Shown here in pieces: positions 62,076-64,000 of a DNA stretch of 64,000 nt. The notes under the pieces were generated by a model. It was not told where the DNA came from, did not search any database, and saw nothing but the letters and a program-made list of their open reading frames with translations. Where the stretch lies: the NCBI RefSeq assembly GCF_001190925.1, contig NZ_CP011072.1, forward strand, positions 2,294,001 through 2,358,000, written 5' to 3'. Origin of the DNA: Azoarcus sp. CIB (GTDB lineage Bacteria; Pseudomonadota; Gammaproteobacteria; Burkholderiales; Rhodocyclaceae). The translations under genes and the position numbers were made by a program. Each line of letters starts with the position of its first letter. Within the stretch, counting starts at the first letter, position 1.

Positions 62076-63067
62076 TCGATGCGCGCCCCCGATTCGGCGA
62101 TGACCTTGGCCCATTTCGCGCTGTCCTCGCGGATCACGCGCGCAAACTCGCCCGGCGTGCTGGTCTCGACGTCGAGGCCCTGCTCGGCCAGCCGCGCCCG
62201 CGTCGCCGGCAGGCTGGCGATACGCGCGAACTCGGCGTGCAGGCGCTCAACCACCGGCTTGGGTGTCGCGGCCGGAACGACGATGCCGAACCACGACGCC
62301 ACCTCGAAGCCCTTCAGCCCCGCTTCGGCGGCGGTCGGCACGTCGGGCAGCACGGGCGAGCGCTTCGCGCTGCTGATCGCGAGGCCCTTGACCTTGCCGG
62401 CCTTGACCTGCGGCGCGAGGACGGCGAGCGTGTCGAAGGCGAGATTGACCTCGCCGCCGAGCAGCGCGGTGACCGCGGGCGCACTGCCCTTGTAAGGCAC
62501 GTGCAGCAGATCGACGCCGGTGAGACTCTTGAAGAGTTCCCCCGAGAGGTGGCACAGGGTGCCGTTGCCGCATGACGAGTAGCTGATCTTGCCCGGCTGC
62601 GCCTTCGCGGTGCCGACGAGTTCCTGCAGGGAATTGGCGCTGACCGTGCCGTTCGCGGCGACGACGTAGGGCACGGACGCGACGATCGCGACCGGCGCGA
62701 AGTCCTTGACCGGGTCGTAGCGCAGGTCCTTGGCGAGAGTCGGCAGGATCGTCAGCTGTCCGGCCGGGGCCAGCGACAGGGTGTAGCCGTCGGGAGCCGA
62801 CTTCGCCGCGGCTTCCGCCGCGATGGCGGTGCCGGCACCCGGCTTGTTCTCGACGACAACGGGCTGGCCGAGCGCTGTCGACAGCTGTTCCGCATAGAAG
62901 CGGCCGACGATGTCGGATGCGCCTCCGGGCGGGAACGCGACGATGAGCTTCAGCGGCTTGCTGGGATAGACGTCGGCATGCGCGCCGATCGACAGCAGCG
63001 AGACGACGCCGGCTGCGACGACACGGACGAGTCCGGCGCGGATATTGGTTTTCTTGTGTGCAGGCAT
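62072..63067 (-). CDS. Tripartite tricarboxylate transporter binding protein (Bug family)
   Basis: The 331-residue protein has a signal peptide (cleavage after GAHA, about 30) and the Bug/TctC fold: KLIVAFPPGGASDIVGR, VVVENKPGAGTAIAAEA, and FKSLTGVDLLHVPYKGSAPAVTALLGGEV. Bug proteins bind carboxylates or similar small anions. GGAG lies eight bases before ATG 63067. No tctA/tctB membrane genes are in the window, as is usual for orphan Bug proteins. Confidence 0.92.
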   Translation of the reverse strand: MPAHKKTNIRAGLVRVVAAGVVSLLSIGAHADVYPSKPLKLIVAFPPGGASDIVGRFYAEQLSTALGQPVVVENKPGAGTAIAAEAAAKSAPDGYTLSLAPAGQLTILPTLAKDLRYDPVKDFAPVAIVASVPYVVAANGTVSANSLQELVGTAKAQPGKISYSSCGNGTLCHLSGELFKSLTGVDLLHVPYKGSAPAVTALLGGEVNLAFDTLAVLAPQVKAGKVKGLAISSAKRSPVLPDVPTAAEAGLKGFEVASWFGIVVPAATPKPVVERLHAEFARIASLPATRARLAEQGLDVETSTPGEFARVIREDSAKWAKVIAESGARIE

Positions 63068-63095
63068 GGATGGCTCCAAGGGATATGAATCGGGA

Positions 63096-64000
63096 TCAGT
63101 CGAAACGGATGGCGGCCTCGCGCACGACGCGGCCGTACTTGGCGTGGTCGTTGCGGATCAGCTCGGCGAACTTCTCGGGGCTGGATGAGCGCGCCTCCAG
63201 CCCCTGGGCCGCGAGCTTTTTGCGCACGGAGGGCTGGGCGGCGGCGCGCGCAATCTCCGAACTGAGGCGGGCGACGATCTCGGGCGGGGTGGCGGCGGGG
63301 ACCGCGAGGCCAAACCAGGAGGTGACTTCGAAATCCGGGTAGCCGGCTTCGGCGACGGTCGGCACCTCGGGCAGCAGGGGCGAACGCTCGCGCGACGCGA
63401 TCGCGAGCCCGCGCAGCTTGCCGCCGCGGATCTGCGGGGCGAGCACCGTCAGCGTGTCGACTGCGAGGTTCACTTCGCCGCCGAGCACCGCCGTGACCGC
63501 GGGGGCGCTGCCCTTGAACGGCACGTGCAAGATGTCGGCGCCCGTTGCGAGCCCGAACGATGCGCCGGCAAGATGGGTGATCGTGCCGCTGCCGCTCGAC
63601 GAATAGGACAGCTTGCCCGGCTGTGCTTTCGCCTGCGTCACGAGCTCCGTGAGGTTTTTCGCCCGCACGGAATCGTTCGCCGCGATGACGAGGCCGGTAA
63701 AGGCCAGCGTCGACACCGGAGCGAAGCTGCGCAAGGGGTCGAACTTGAGGTTCTTCGCGATGTGCGGCAGCACCGTCAGCTGCCCGGTCGGCACCAGCGA
63801 CAAGGTATGGCCGTCGGCCGGGCCATTGGCCACCGCTTCGGCGGCGATCGCGGTTCCGGCGCCCGGCTTGTTCTCGACGACGACCGCCTGCTTGAGCGAT
63901 TCACCGAGCGCGTCGGCATAGATGCGGGCCACCGAGTCGGCGGCGCCCCCCGGCGGGTAGGGCACGATCAGCCTCAGCGGGCGCGCGGGCCAGGTCTCGG
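63096..64000 (-). CDS. Bug-family binding protein, tandem paralogue (5' end beyond window)
   Basis: The same fold as its neighbour, with near-identical blocks (VVVENKPGAGTAIAAEA, HVPFKGSAPAVTAVLGGEVNLA, RSPLLPEVPTVAEAG). It reads open to the window edge, so the signal peptide and start are not seen. The 28-base gap to the next gene suggests one operon and a tandem gene duplication. Confidence 0.92.
   Translation of the reverse strand, partial: ETWPARPLRLIVPYPPGGAADSVARIYADALGESLKQAVVVENKPGAGTAIAAEAVANGPADGHTLSLVPTGQLTVLPHIAKNLKFDPLRSFAPVSTLAFTGLVIAANDSVRAKNLTELVTQAKAQPGKLSYSSSGSGTITHLAGASFGLATGADILHVPFKGSAPAVTAVLGGEVNLAVDTLTVLAPQIRGGKLRGLAIASRERSPLLPEVPTVAEAGYPDFEVTSWFGLAVPAATPPEIVARLSSEIARAAAQPSVRKKLAAQGLEARSSSPEKFAELIRNDHAKYGRVVREAAIRFD

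Overview
The window is GC-rich chromosomal DNA from a betaproteobacterium. Gene content fits the Rhodocyclales (Azoarcus, Aromatoleum or Thauera type): ispD-ispF, mfd, a CysTWA/Sbp sulfate importer, tripartite tricarboxylate (Bug) binding proteins, a phasin, and the DUF3348/DUF802/OmpA/DUF2894 cluster. This placement is inferred from gene content, not from a marker-gene comparison. I saw no rRNA, tRNA, CRISPR array, transposase or integrase.

Layout. 0-4.5 kb: host-attachment-like protein, YbaK-type deacylase, thpR, ispF, ispD and a MgtC/DUF4010 membrane protein. 4.5-11.3 kb: an AmmeMemoRadiSam trio (MEMO, AMMECR1, radical SAM), an alpha/beta hydrolase and mfd. 11.4-17.4 kb: chromate resistance (chrB-chrA) behind an inverted-repeat operator, a His-tailed DMT exporter, an ankyrin protein, a VOC protein and a cation antiporter. 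17.6-21.6 kb: the sulfate ABC transporter operon (sbp-cysT-cysW-cysA, minus strand). 21.8-24.0 kb: DUF1330, DsbB-like and DsbA-like proteins, and YceI. 24.1-28.4 kb: a chemotaxis-like module with no visible CheW and no methyl-accepting signalling domain. 28.5-35.1 kb: ppnN, a PhoX-type phosphatase, DUF2189 and a PAS-GAF-GGDEF cyclase. 35.2-39.5 kb: a four-gene operon around a MotA/MotB-like (ZorAB-like) motor. 39.9-47.3 kb: an ABC importer whose binding protein carries a NosL-like tail, followed by an AprA/AprB-like redox pair, a HEAT-repeat protein and a membrane [4Fe-4S] protein. 47.5-53.3 kb: phasin, GMC oxidoreductase, a decayed binding protein, a two-subunit CoA-transferase, rhodanese and GST.

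53.5-59.4 kb is an island of lower and mixed GC set into a decayed host gene. It holds a VF530-type DNA-binding protein, a broken sigma-54 activator, a frameshifted pentapeptide-repeat/TIR-like protein, and, on the minus strand, a compact operon of TIR-like protein, caspase-like protease and subtilisin-like protease. Those three genes overlap or lie close together and sit behind a perfect palindrome. They resemble the TIR-plus-caspase logic of type IV Thoeris defence with an added S8 protease, and are my best candidate for an undescribed system.

59.4-64 kb returns to GC-rich DNA: two small membrane proteins, a four-domain rhodanese protein, a 33-residue ORF and two tandem Bug-family binding proteins, the last cut by the window end.

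How the parts may fit together: several loci concern sulfur (sulfate import, the sulfonate-type ABC plus AprAB-like cluster, three rhodanese or redox loci), and two copies of a 28-bp motif lie before the AprAB-like operon and before the phasin gene, hinting at shared control. The motor operon and the TIR/caspase/S8 operon are two separate modules that could each act in phage defence. That is inference from family resemblance.
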